From contig NZ_JARVSD010000024.1 of assembly GCF_030209445.1 (NCBI RefSeq), positions 32,349-96,348 of the forward strand: a stretch of DNA of 64,000 nucleotides. Direction: 5' to 3'. A model generated the notes under the pieces. That model made no database searches, was not told where the DNA came from, and saw nothing but the letters and a program-made list of their open reading frames with translations. This document shows, piece after piece, positions 40,731 to 48,448 of this stretch. Both the position numbers and the translations under genes were made by a program. The stretch's first letter is position 1. Each line of letters starts with the position of its first letter. This stretch comes from Promicromonospora sp. MEB111. Its GTDB lineage: Bacteria > Actinomycetota > Actinomycetes > Actinomycetales > Cellulomonadaceae.

Positions 40731-42142
40731 GGGACCTCCACGGTCAGGCGGGTTCCCGCGCCGGGCGGGCTGTCGAGCTCGAAGGTGCCGTCCAGGGCCG
40801 CGACCCGGCCGCGCAGGCCGGCGAGGCCGCTGCCGGGCGACAGCTCGGCGCCGCCGCGGCCGTCGTCGGACACCGCGACGCGCAGGCGCGCCGGGTGGTC
40901 GTCCGGCACCAGGCTCGCGTGCACCAGGACCATGTCCGCCGCGGCGTGCTTGGCCACGTTGGTCAGGGCCTCCGCGACCACGAAGTACGCGGCGGCTTGT
41001 GCGGCAGCGCTGGCGGGCGAGAGGTCGCCCGTGACCTCCACGCGCACCGGGACCGGGCTGCGGCCCGCGAGCGCGGACAGGGCCGCGTCGAGCCCGCGGT
41101 CGGAGAGGACGGCGGGGTGGATGCCGCGCACCAGGTCGCGCAGCTCGGCGAGGGTCTCCTTGATCTCGCGGTGCGCGAGCTCCAGGGCGGCGACGGCGTG
41201 CTCGGGGTCCTTGTCGGCCAGCCGGCGCGCGACGCCGAGCTCGACGCCGAGGGCGACCAGGCGCTGCTGGGCACCGTCGTGCAGGTCGCGTTCGATGCGG
41301 CGGCGCTCGGTGTCGGCGGCGGACACCGCCGCGGTGCGCGACTCGGTGAGCACCACGGCGCGCTCGCGGGCGGTGTGCGCGGCGGCCTCGGCCAGGCGCG
41401 TCTCCCGCTCGGCGGCGGCGGCGCGGGCATGGGCCACCTCGGCCGCGGACGGGCCGAGCAGGACCGTCGCGAGGCGCACCATGAGGTACGACCCGTACTG
41501 CGCGAGGGCGGCGGCCGCCCACCCGAGCACGACGGCCCCGACGAGCGCGCCGACCACGGTGGCCGGCCAGGACAGTGCGATCGAAACCGCCACCCGGTCG
41601 CCGGACCATTCGGCGAGGGAGCTGCCCCGGCCCAGTGCCACGAAGGCCACCGCGGCGGCCGCTCCCGCAGCCAGGCCGGTGGAGACCGCGAAGAACACGG
41701 AGGTCAGGAGCATCGCGAGGAACGCATAGAGCGTGGCTGCCCAGGCGCGGCCGTCGCGGATCGGCGCCCACAGCCTCGACCAGAAGCCGCGCGGTGCGCT
41801 GCCCAGGGGCAGTGGGGCGGGGATGGCGACCCCGGTCTGGGCGGCGATGCGGGCGCGCTCGGCCGCGCCGAACCAGCGCGCCGCGACCAGGGAGATCGCG
41901 AGGAGCGGGAGCCCGATGCCGAGCGCCGGGACGATCCCGGCCGAGACCACCACGAGGATCCACAGGATCAGGCCACCCGTGAGGTGCCAGATCCAGCCGA
42001 CCGCGAGGGCGGCGAAGGCGCGTCCGGTGGCGGCGTCGTACGGGGCGCGGAAGAACGCCGGGCCCGAGACGAGCGCGGGGGCCACCTGGTCCGCGAGGGT
42101 GCGGGGCGGGGGCGCCGGCGTCGGGCCGTCATCGCTGGTCAT
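40718..42142 (-). CDS. Sensor histidine kinase (HisKA_3 type)
   Basis: A 474-residue membrane kinase. Five to six helices span about residues 30-215, with no large external loop, so it probably senses membrane state. The dimerisation/phosphoacceptor motif RRIERDLHDGAQQRL has H288. The ATPase end has SGLAGLRGRVAALDGTFELDSPPGAGTRLTVEVP. ATG 42142 is preferred to GTG 42148, because TAGTGT (42150-42155, minus strand) ends 7 nt before the ATG. It is the first gene of the kinase-regulator-DUF4097 operon, similar in layout to LiaRS-like envelope-stress systems. Confidence 0.95.
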   Translation of the reverse strand: MTSDDGPTPAPPPRTLADQVAPALVSGPAFFRAPYDAATGRAFAALAVGWIWHLTGGLILWILVVVSAGIVPALGIGLPLLAISLVAARWFGAAERARIAAQTGVAIPAPLPLGSAPRGFWSRLWAPIRDGRAWAATLYAFLAMLLTSVFFAVSTGLAAGAAAAVAFVALGRGSSLAEWSGDRVAVSIALSWPATVVGALVGAVVLGWAAAALAQYGSYLMVRLATVLLGPSAAEVAHARAAAAERETRLAEAAAHTARERAVVLTESRTAAVSAADTERRRIERDLHDGAQQRLVALGVELGVARRLADKDPEHAVAALELAHREIKETLAELRDLVRGIHPAVLSDRGLDAALSALAGRSPVPVRVEVTGDLSPASAAAQAAAYFVVAEALTNVAKHAAADMVLVHASLVPDDHPARLRVAVSDDGRGGAELSPGSGLAGLRGRVAALDGTFELDSPPGAGTRLTVEVPCAS

Positions 42143-42185
42143 GGACACGACACTAGGCGGACCGGCGCCCCCGGCACATTGAGTG

Positions 42186-42211
42186 ACCCCACCGGGTGCG
42201 GGTGGGGTTTT
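42186..42211. terminator. Hairpin terminator downstream of acyl-CoA dehydrogenase
   Basis: ACCCCACC (42186-42193) pairs with GGTGGGGT (42201-42208), loop 7 nt. A T-run flanks it on the plus strand. It sits 21 nt after the dehydrogenase stop (minus strand) and upstream of the kinase promoter. Confidence 0.65.
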
Positions 42212-42228
42212 CCCTACCTACGGAGCGC

Positions 42229-43470
42229 TCAGGCGAAGGCGCTGGTGCCCGTGATCTCGCGGCCGATGATGAGGGCCTGCATGCTCTCGGTGCCCTCGTA
42301 GGTGTGCAGGGCCTCGATGTCGGCGAAGTGCCGGGCCACGCGGTTCTCCAGCAGGATGCCGTTGCCGCCGAGCAGGTCGCGGGCGATCGACGCGATCTCG
42401 CGGGCGCCGCGCGTGCAGGTGTACTTCGCGAGCGAGGCCTGCGGGCCGGTGAGCTGCTCGGCCTCGTCGAGCCGTGTCATCTGCTTCACGAGGAGCTGCA
42501 TCTGGGTGAGGATCGACAGCATCTTCGTCAGGCGCTCCTGCACCATCTGGCTCGCCGCGAGCGGCCGGCCGAACTGCACGCGCTGCTTGGCGTAGGCCAC
42601 GGCCGTCTCGTAGCAGGCGATGGCCTGCCCCACGGCGCCCCAGGCCACGCCGAGCCGCGTGGCGAACAGCACGCGGCCGGTGTCCTTGAAGGACCGGGAC
42701 TTGGGCAGCAGGCTGTCGGCCGGCACGAACACGTCGTTCAGCACGATGTGCGCCTGGTGGATGGCGCGCAGGGAGAGCTTGCCCTGGATGGTCGTGGCCT
42801 CGTAGCCCGGGGTGTCCTGCGGCACGATGTAGCCGTGGACTGCGTTGTCGCCGCCGTCCCCCACGTGTCTGGCCCACACCACCGAGATGTCGCCGATCGA
42901 GCCGAAGCCGATCCACTTCTTCTCGCCGTTGATCACGTACCCCTCGACGCCGTCACGCGTCTCCTTCACGGCGGAGGTCTCCAGACCCACGGAGTCCGAG
43001 CCGTGCGTGGGCTCCGTGAGCGCGAAGGCGCCCAGGATCTCGCCGCGGGCCATCGGGCCGGCGTACCTCTCGATCTGCTCGTCGGAGCCGAGCATCACGA
43101 TCGAGCGCAGCGCGAGGCCGCCCTGCACGCCGCAGATGGTGGTCACGGAGCCGTCGCCGCGCGACATCTCCATCGCGGACAGACCCTCGGCCATCTTGGA
43201 GATCTTCGGGAAGCCGGGCACGTCCACGCCGTCGCGCAGGAAGTCCAGCTCGGCCATGCGCTTGACCAGGTCCATCGGTACCTCGTACCGCTCCCAGTAG
43301 CCGTCGATGACGGGGAGCACCTCGTCCTGCACGAACTGGCGGACGGCGAGCTGCTGGGCCCGCTCCTCCTCCGTGATGTCGGCGAACACGCCGGCGAAGT
43401 CGATGTCGAGCGGTTGCGAGACGTCGTAGGCGGGCGCCGTCACCCCGGGGGTCTGAGTCATGCCTCCCAT
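42229..43470 (-). CDS. Acyl-CoA dehydrogenase (glutaryl-CoA dehydrogenase-like)
   Basis: A 413-residue FAD enzyme. Family blocks are present: GAFALTEPTHGSDSVGLET, GYVINGEKKWIGFGSIGD, QFGRPLAASQMVQERLTKM and, near the end, LLGGNGILLENRVARHFADIEALHTYEGTESM. The catalytic base is E392 in HTYEGTES. The overall pattern fits the glutaryl-CoA dehydrogenase-like subgroup, though the substrate could be another acyl-CoA. ATG 43470 was used; ATG 43461 is possible. No electron-transfer flavoprotein genes are adjacent. Confidence 0.93.
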   Translation of the reverse strand: MGGMTQTPGVTAPAYDVSQPLDIDFAGVFADITEEERAQQLAVRQFVQDEVLPVIDGYWERYEVPMDLVKRMAELDFLRDGVDVPGFPKISKMAEGLSAMEMSRGDGSVTTICGVQGGLALRSIVMLGSDEQIERYAGPMARGEILGAFALTEPTHGSDSVGLETSAVKETRDGVEGYVINGEKKWIGFGSIGDISVVWARHVGDGGDNAVHGYIVPQDTPGYEATTIQGKLSLRAIHQAHIVLNDVFVPADSLLPKSRSFKDTGRVLFATRLGVAWGAVGQAIACYETAVAYAKQRVQFGRPLAASQMVQERLTKMLSILTQMQLLVKQMTRLDEAEQLTGPQASLAKYTCTRGAREIASIARDLLGGNGILLENRVARHFADIEALHTYEGTESMQALIIGREITGTSAFA

Positions 43471-43511
43471 GGTGCGCCGGTACCGGATCTCAGGTCAAGC
43501 GATACTACGTC

Positions 43512-44663
43512 TCACCCGATCGACGCCTCGGTGTGGCGGCAGGCGTGCCCGTGCGCCCACGGCTGCGGCCGGGTCCGCACCCGTTCGCCCGACGCCGCGG
43601 CGCGGCGCACCTCGAGCTGGAGGTACTGGTCCTGCGCCGCCTCGGCCACGGAGTACGGCGGCGTCGCCCCGTGCAGCACGTGGTCGGCCATGTCGGCCAC
43701 GATGCGCGCGATCGACAGCTCGTCGTCGGGCAGGCGGGCTGGGCGGAACGCGTTGCGGTACGCCCACTCGCCGTCGAGCGTGTACCCGCGCAGGAACAGG
43801 CCCTCGTGGCTGCCGGCGCCGCCCGCGGCCACCCGCTCCAGCGTGGAGCGCAGGGGCTGTCCGTCGGTACCGATCGTGCGTACGACGTCGTCGCGCAGCT
43901 CACCCCGTTCGCCGCGGACCAGCAGGGCGGGGGAGCGGACCCAGGAGCGGTACTGGACGTCGTCGAACTCGTAGGTGCCGAGGCGGTCGCCGAAGTCCAG
44001 CCACGCGGTCGCGTGCACGGTGTCGACGAGGGTGAGGTCGTCGGGGTCGTCCGCCCGGCTGGGGCTCGGCAGCACCCGGCGGGCGTCGCGCCGGGCGGTG
44101 ATCTCGACGTCCTCGAAGCCGGCGCCCAGGGCGCGGCGCAGCACGCTGATGCCATGGTAGTCGTGCGCGACGGCGACGTGCGCGTCCGTCACGGTGCCCA
44201 GCAGGCCGGACGCCGCGACCGCGAGCTGCGCCTCGATCAGCGGCTCCAGGTGGTACTGCTCGGCCACGTGCACGCAGGCGCCGTCGTCCACGAGCCGCTG
44301 CAGCGCGGCCAGCTCCTCGACCGTGCCGGCCGCCGGCGTCTCCGTGAGCACGGGTACCCCGGCGGCGGCCAGGTCGCGGATCACCGGCTGGGCCGCGCCC
44401 GCGGGGAGCGTCAGCAGCACCAGGTCCGGGGCGCCGCCGTCGAGCAGCTCCGGCACCGAGGCGAAGGCCGGGGCGGGAAGCCCCGGCAGCCCGGCGGCGG
44501 GCAGGCCGCGGCTCGCCAGCCCCTCGCGGTCCGCCGCGTTGCGGGTGGCGACCCCGGCCACCTCGAAGCGGTCCGGCAGGGCGTGCAGCACCCGCAGCAT
44601 GGTGCGGGCGCGAAAGCCCGAGCCGACGATCCCGATCCTGGCCGTGCGCTCCTGTGCGTTCAC
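43512..44663 (-). CDS. Gfo/Idh/MocA-family NAD(P)-dependent oxidoreductase
   Basis: A 383-residue protein with an N-terminal Rossmann fold (RIGIVGSGFRARTMLRVLHAL). PVLTETPAAGTVEEL occupies the family's EKP position, with T-E-T-P instead of E-K-P. A C-terminal beta-sheet domain follows. Such enzymes oxidise sugars or cyclitols, but replacement of the usual Lys suggests altered or lost hydride-transfer chemistry. GTG 44663 follows TACCGT by 8 nt (minus strand), so transcription starts in the 19-nt gap after ribM. Confidence 0.87.
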   Translation of the reverse strand: MNAQERTARIGIVGSGFRARTMLRVLHALPDRFEVAGVATRNAADREGLASRGLPAAGLPGLPAPAFASVPELLDGGAPDLVLLTLPAGAAQPVIRDLAAAGVPVLTETPAAGTVEELAALQRLVDDGACVHVAEQYHLEPLIEAQLAVAASGLLGTVTDAHVAVAHDYHGISVLRRALGAGFEDVEITARRDARRVLPSPSRADDPDDLTLVDTVHATAWLDFGDRLGTYEFDDVQYRSWVRSPALLVRGERGELRDDVVRTIGTDGQPLRSTLERVAAGGAGSHEGLFLRGYTLDGEWAYRNAFRPARLPDDELSIARIVADMADHVLHGATPPYSVAEAAQDQYLQLEVRRAAASGERVRTRPQPWAHGHACRHTEASIG

Positions 44664-44682
44664 GAGCGCCGACGGTACGCGA

Positions 44683-45369
44683 TCAGGCCGTCGCGACCGC
44701 CGTGCGGTCCGGCCCGGCGTTCTCCCGGCGGCTGATGCGCCACCACGCGAAGAAGCCGAACAGCGTGAACGCCCCGTAGATCACGTACATCAGCGCGGTG
44801 GCCCAGTACCCGGCGGAGAACAGCAGCGGGACGCCCACGAGGTCGACGGCCACCCAGATCAGCCAGAACTCGACCCAGCCCTTGGCCATGCCGTAGGTGG
44901 CGAGCACGGAGCCCGTGAAGATCCAGGCGTCGGCCCAGACCGGCTCGAACGAGCCGAGGGCGCGGAAGAGGGGGGTCAGGAGCAGGGTCCCGGCGAGCAT
45001 GCCGGTCACGAGGCCGATGCGGACCCGCCACGAGGCCCAGCGCGGGTGCACCGCGACGGTGCCGGCGCCGCCGGCCCGCTGGGTCTGCCGCCAGCGGTAC
45101 CAGCCGTAGATCGAGACCGCGATGAACATGATCTGCCGGGCGGCCTGGCCCAGCATGTCGGCCCGCCCCGTCTCGCCGAACCAGGAGCCCATGAAGACGG
45201 TGAAGAGCAGGATGTTGCCGACGATGCCCACCGGCCACGCCCACACCTTGCGGCGCAGGCCGCCGAGCGCGGAGGTCAGGCCGAACAGGTTGCCGATGAC
45301 CTCGCGCCAGTAGATCTGCTGGTCGCCGACCAGGAATGTCGCGTCATAGGCGGCGCGGAACCAGTCCAT
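44683..45369 (-). CDS. ribM: Riboflavin transporter RibM (PnuC/PnuX family)
   Basis: A 228-residue membrane protein with about seven helices and the PnuC-family sequence (YWREVIGNLFGLTSALGGLRRKVWAWPVGIVGNILLFTVF; WWVE-like KGWVEFWLIWVAVDLVGVPLLF). PnuC proteins carry nicotinamide riboside. However, an FMN riboswitch lies directly upstream, and in actinobacteria that combination marks RibM/PnuX, a riboflavin facilitator. ATG 45369 follows GGAGAGGGAAGAG. Expression should fall when FMN is abundant. Confidence 0.9.
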   Translation of the reverse strand: MDWFRAAYDATFLVGDQQIYWREVIGNLFGLTSALGGLRRKVWAWPVGIVGNILLFTVFMGSWFGETGRADMLGQAARQIMFIAVSIYGWYRWRQTQRAGGAGTVAVHPRWASWRVRIGLVTGMLAGTLLLTPLFRALGSFEPVWADAWIFTGSVLATYGMAKGWVEFWLIWVAVDLVGVPLLFSAGYWATALMYVIYGAFTLFGFFAWWRISRRENAGPDRTAVATA

Positions 45370-45483
45370 TTCTCTTCCCTCTCCAGGTCCGCACACGGGG
45401 ACTCCGGGGTGAGGGCCGGCGCGCCACGAGGGCGCCGACGACGGTGCGGTACCGGGACCCCGAGGGGTCGACGGCGCGCGCCG

Positions 45484-45618
45484 CACGTGCTTCCTCCCAT
45501 CCGGACTTTCACCGTCGGTCCTGGAGTTCCACCAGGTCAACCGGGTTCTCCCGAAGGAGCGACCCGGGTCGCGGACTGTCACCGCCGGCTCGGAATTTCA
45601 CCGACCCCGGAGCACGTG
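45484..45618 (-). ncRNA. FMN riboswitch (RFN element)
   Basis: Read on the minus strand, the closing stem CACGTGCT (45618-45611) pairs with AGCACGTG (45491-45484). The conserved cores of the RFN element are present: GGTGAAATTCCGA, GCGGTGACAGTCCGC, GGTGGAACTCCAGGACCGA and CGGTGAAAGTCCGGATGGGA. The leader continues about 114 nt to the ribM start and holds several GC hairpins that could form the expression platform. Nothing else is seen in 45370-45712. Confidence 0.97.
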
Positions 45619-45712
45619 TGCAACTGCTGCTGCACGATGTCTAGCGGAACACAGGATGCCACGGCGGCATTCCCGGCCGGAAGCACCGCAGGCCTCGGAC
45701 GGCCGCCGGGTG

Positions 45713-46462
45713 TCAGACGAGCGCGTCCCGGACGGCGCGGGCCACCTCGTCGGGACCGGCCACCCCCTCGACGACGGTGACGACGACGCGGCGGGTGACC
45801 GGGGTGCCGTCGTCGGCCAGGGGGCTGGCGGCCGTGCCGAGCACGGCGGCGCGCCGCAGGTCGGCGAAGGCCTCCTCCAGCTCGGGCCGCAGCTCGAGCG
45901 ACGGCGTGCGCAGCCAGCGCCGCAGGATCGCGTTGTGCACCGCGACCACCGAGGCCGCGAACGCGATCGACGCCGTGGAGGCGGAGCGCTCGGGCGGCAG
46001 GGTGTCGCGCAGGTAGTGCGTGAACGCCCGTTCGTAGCGGTGCGTGGTGATGAGCTCCCGGTCGCGCAGGGCCGGGACCTGCTGCAGCAGGGCGTACCGG
46101 GCCAGCGAGGTCTCGCGCTGGCCCACGTGGTGGTCGAACACCATGCGCGCCGCGCGGCACACCTCGAGGTACGGGTCGACGTCGGGGTCCCAGCCCCGGC
46201 CCAGGTCGTGGCCGGACTCCTCGCTCGCCCGCGCGTCGGGGCGGGTCGCGGCCAGCATGACCACCACCTCCTCGAGCAGCAGCTCGTGGTCCGCGAAGAC
46301 CACGTCCTCCTTCGAGCGGAACCGGCGGAAGAACGTCGCACGACTCACCTTGGCGGCGTCGGCGATCTCCTCGACGGTGGTTCCCTCGTACCCCTGTCGG
46401 GTGAACAGGTCCACCGCGGCGTCGACTGCCTGCGCGTGCGTGTGGGTACGGACGGCGGTCAT
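45713..46462 (-). CDS. TetR-family transcriptional regulator
   Basis: A 249-residue regulator. The HTH is AVDAAVDLFTRQGYEGTTVEEIADAAKVSRATFFRRFRSKEDVV. The ligand domain is helical and ends in a duplicated-looking VVVTVVEGVAGPDEVARAV. ATG 46462 follows a TAGCCT -10 box (46470-46475, minus strand) by 7 nt; an upstream in-frame ATG would skip this promoter. Targets are unknown; neighbours are the small membrane protein upstream and the ribM leader downstream. Confidence 0.92.
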   Translation of the reverse strand: MTAVRTHTHAQAVDAAVDLFTRQGYEGTTVEEIADAAKVSRATFFRRFRSKEDVVFADHELLLEEVVVMLAATRPDARASEESGHDLGRGWDPDVDPYLEVCRAARMVFDHHVGQRETSLARYALLQQVPALRDRELITTHRYERAFTHYLRDTLPPERSASTASIAFAASVVAVHNAILRRWLRTPSLELRPELEEAFADLRRAAVLGTAASPLADDGTPVTRRVVVTVVEGVAGPDEVARAVRDALV

Positions 46463-46472
46463 GCCAGGCAGG

Positions 46473-46730
46473 CTACCGCGTGTCCCCCGGGCGCCGTGAA
46501 GAGTCTTTGAGCGAAGAATGCGGTTCATGATGCGAATTTTCCCGTTTGCCGGAGATCTTCCCTGACTGCAGTCTGCGCAGGTAGCGCACCTCGCGCACGG
46601 CCATCAGCAGGCCGAGAACACCGGGTACCGCGGACCACGGATGACCGAGGATCACACCCACCAGACACACCAGAAAGATCACCCCGCCACCCACGACGGT
46701 GGCGAGACTTCCCCATCGGATCCCGGTCAC
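46473..46730 (-). CDS. Small two-TM membrane protein
   Basis: An 85-residue protein with two hydrophobic helices (residues ~8-28 and ~31-46) and a basic, hydrophilic tail (LRRLQSGKISGKRENSHHEPHSS). The GTG start at 46730 lies 6 nt after TACGCT, which overlaps the -10 box of the divergent DsbA-like gene. Its 3' end runs through the TetR promoter. No family was recognised. Confidence 0.6.
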   Translation of the reverse strand: MTGIRWGSLATVVGGGVIFLVCLVGVILGHPWSAVPGVLGLLMAVREVRYLRRLQSGKISGKRENSHHEPHSSLKDSSRRPGDTR

Positions 46731-46736
46731 GCAGTG

Positions 46737-46746
46737 AGCGTAGTCT
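46737..46746. promoter_or_regulatory. Overlapping divergent -10 boxes
   Basis: TAGTCT (46741-46746, plus strand) serves the DsbA-like gene, and TACGCT (46742-46737, minus strand) serves the small membrane protein. The two share the central TA. Each start codon lies 6-7 nt beyond, so both messages would be leaderless. Confidence 0.6.
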
Positions 46747-46753
46747 GCTGCGC

Positions 46754-47371
46754 GTGACCGAGACCGCAGCCCGTCCCGTCGTCGACGTCTACGTCGACCC
46801 CCTCTGCCCCTTCGCCTGGATCACGTCGCGCTGGGCCCTCGAGGTGGCCCAGATCCGCGACGTCGAGCTCACCTTCAAGCTGATGAGCCTCTACCTGCTC
46901 AACAAGGACCGGGACATCCCCGACGACTACCGGGCGCGCATCGAGCGCTCCCGCGGGATCGGCCGCGTCGCGGCGGCCGTCCAGACCGACCACGGCCCCG
47001 AGGCCTTCTCGGCCTTCTACACCGCCGCCGGCACGCGCATCCACAACCAGCAGGACAAGGACTTCGACGCAGTGGCCGTCGCGGCGCTCGCCGAGGCCGG
47101 CCTGCCCGCGGAGCTCGCGCGGGCCGGGGTGTCGGAGGACTACGACGAGGAGCTCGCGGCCTCCCACGAGGCCGGCATGAAGCCCGTCGGGGACGACGTC
47201 GGCACGCCCACCCTCCACGTCGACGGCGTCGCGTTCTTCGGCCCCGTGCTCACGCGCATCCCGCGCGGCGAGGAGGCGGGCGCGCTGTTCGACGCCTCGG
47301 TGGCGCTGGCGCGCTACCCGTACTTCTACGAGATCAAGCGGTCGCGCACCACCGACCCTCAGTTCGACTGA
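46754..47371 (+). CDS. DsbA-family oxidoreductase (mycothiol-dependent nitroreductase Rv2466c-like)
   Basis: A 205-residue thioredoxin-fold protein. VYVDPLCPFAWITSRWALEV places the active site at C18-P-F-A21, and GTPTLHVDGVAFFGPVL gives the cis-Pro loop. Mycobacterial Rv2466c has CPWC in this position; the second Cys is missing here, leaving a monothiol centre that could still react with mycothiol. The GTG at 46754 follows TAGTCT by 7 nt. It is followed 20 nt later by the LLM oxidoreductase, so the two may be co-transcribed. Confidence 0.9.
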   Translation: MTETAARPVVDVYVDPLCPFAWITSRWALEVAQIRDVELTFKLMSLYLLNKDRDIPDDYRARIERSRGIGRVAAAVQTDHGPEAFSAFYTAAGTRIHNQQDKDFDAVAVAALAEAGLPAELARAGVSEDYDEELAASHEAGMKPVGDDVGTPTLHVDGVAFFGPVLTRIPRGEEAGALFDASVALARYPYFYEIKRSRTTDPQFD

Positions 47372-47391
47372 CCGACGGCACCAGAGGAAAC

Positions 47392-48321
47392 ATGACTCTC
47401 GACCTGCGCATCTTCATCGAGCCCCAGCAGGGCGCCTCCTACGACGACCAGCTCGCCGTCGCCCGGGCGACCGAGCGGCTCGGGTTCAGCGCGTTCTTCC
47501 GCTCCGACCACTACCTCGCCATGGGTGACCGCGACGGCCTGCCCGGCCCCACCGACTCCTGGATCACGCTCGCCGGGCTCGCCCGCGAGACGTCCACGGT
47601 GCGGCTCGGCACGCTCGTCTCCTCGGCGACGTTCCGGCACCCCGGCGTGCTGGCCATCCAGGTGGCGCAGGTGGACCAGATGTCCGGCGGCCGCGTGGAG
47701 CTGGGCCTCGGCACCGGCTGGTTCGCTGCCGAGCATGCCGCGTACGGGATCCCGTTCCCCGAGAAGCGGTTCGGCATCCTCGAGGAGCAGCTCGCCGTCG
47801 TCACCGGGCTGTGGGGCACGCCCGTGGGCGAGAAGTTCTCCTTCTCCGGCGAGCACTACCAGGTCACCGACTCGCCGGCGCTGCCCAAGCCCGCGCAGGC
47901 GAAGATCCCCGTGCTCGTCGGGGGCGGCGGCCCGCGCCGCACGCCCGCGCTGGCGGCGCGGTACGGCGACGAGTACAACCAGTCCTTCCCGGAGATCGAC
48001 GCGATCGGCCCGCGGATCAAGGTGGTCGAGAAGGCGCTGTCCGACGCCGGGCGCGCGCCCGGCTCGATCGTCCAGTCCGTCGCGCTCGTTGCCGCGATCG
48101 GTCAGGACGAGGCCGAGTTCACCCGCCGCGCCGCCGCGATCGGGCGCGAGCCCGGCGAGCTGCGCGAGCACGGCATCGCCGGCACCGTCGCCGAGGCCGC
48201 GGACCGGCTCAAGGCCCTGGAGGCAGAGGGTGTCCAGCGGGTCTACCTGCAGGTGCTCGACCTGGCGGACCTCGACCACCTCGACCTGGTGGCGCGCGAG
48301 GTGCGCCCGCAGCTCGGCTGA
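47392..48321 (+). CDS. LLM-class (F420-type) oxidoreductase
   Basis: A 309-residue luciferase-like TIM-barrel protein. Typical runs are FSAFFRSDHYLAMGD, WITLAGLARETSTVRLGTLVSSATFRHPGVLAIQVAQVDQMSGGRVELGLGTGWFAAEHAAYGIPFPEKRFGILEEQL and VLVGGGGPRRTPALAARYGDEYNQ. In actinobacteria this subgroup usually binds F420, though FMN cannot be excluded. The start ATG follows AGAGGAAAC. It is the second gene after the DsbA-like protein and is closed by a strong terminator. Confidence 0.92.
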   Translation: MTLDLRIFIEPQQGASYDDQLAVARATERLGFSAFFRSDHYLAMGDRDGLPGPTDSWITLAGLARETSTVRLGTLVSSATFRHPGVLAIQVAQVDQMSGGRVELGLGTGWFAAEHAAYGIPFPEKRFGILEEQLAVVTGLWGTPVGEKFSFSGEHYQVTDSPALPKPAQAKIPVLVGGGGPRRTPALAARYGDEYNQSFPEIDAIGPRIKVVEKALSDAGRAPGSIVQSVALVAAIGQDEAEFTRRAAAIGREPGELREHGIAGTVAEAADRLKALEAEGVQRVYLQVLDLADLDHLDLVAREVRPQLG

Positions 48322-48340
48322 CGCGTCCTCGCCTGGCTCC

Positions 48341-48370
48341 CGGGCCGCCCCGTCACCGCGGGGCGGCCCG
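48341..48370 (+). terminator. Hairpin terminator after LLM oxidoreductase gene
   Basis: A perfect 12-bp GC stem (48341-48352 with 48359-48370), loop 6 nt, is followed by TTCGCTT. Confidence 0.85.
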
Positions 48371-48448
48371 TTCGCTTCCGCAGGCCGTCGCGGTGAATGT
48401 TCCCTAGGGTCGTCTCAGCCGCTCCCCGCGACGCACCCAGGAGAAGTC

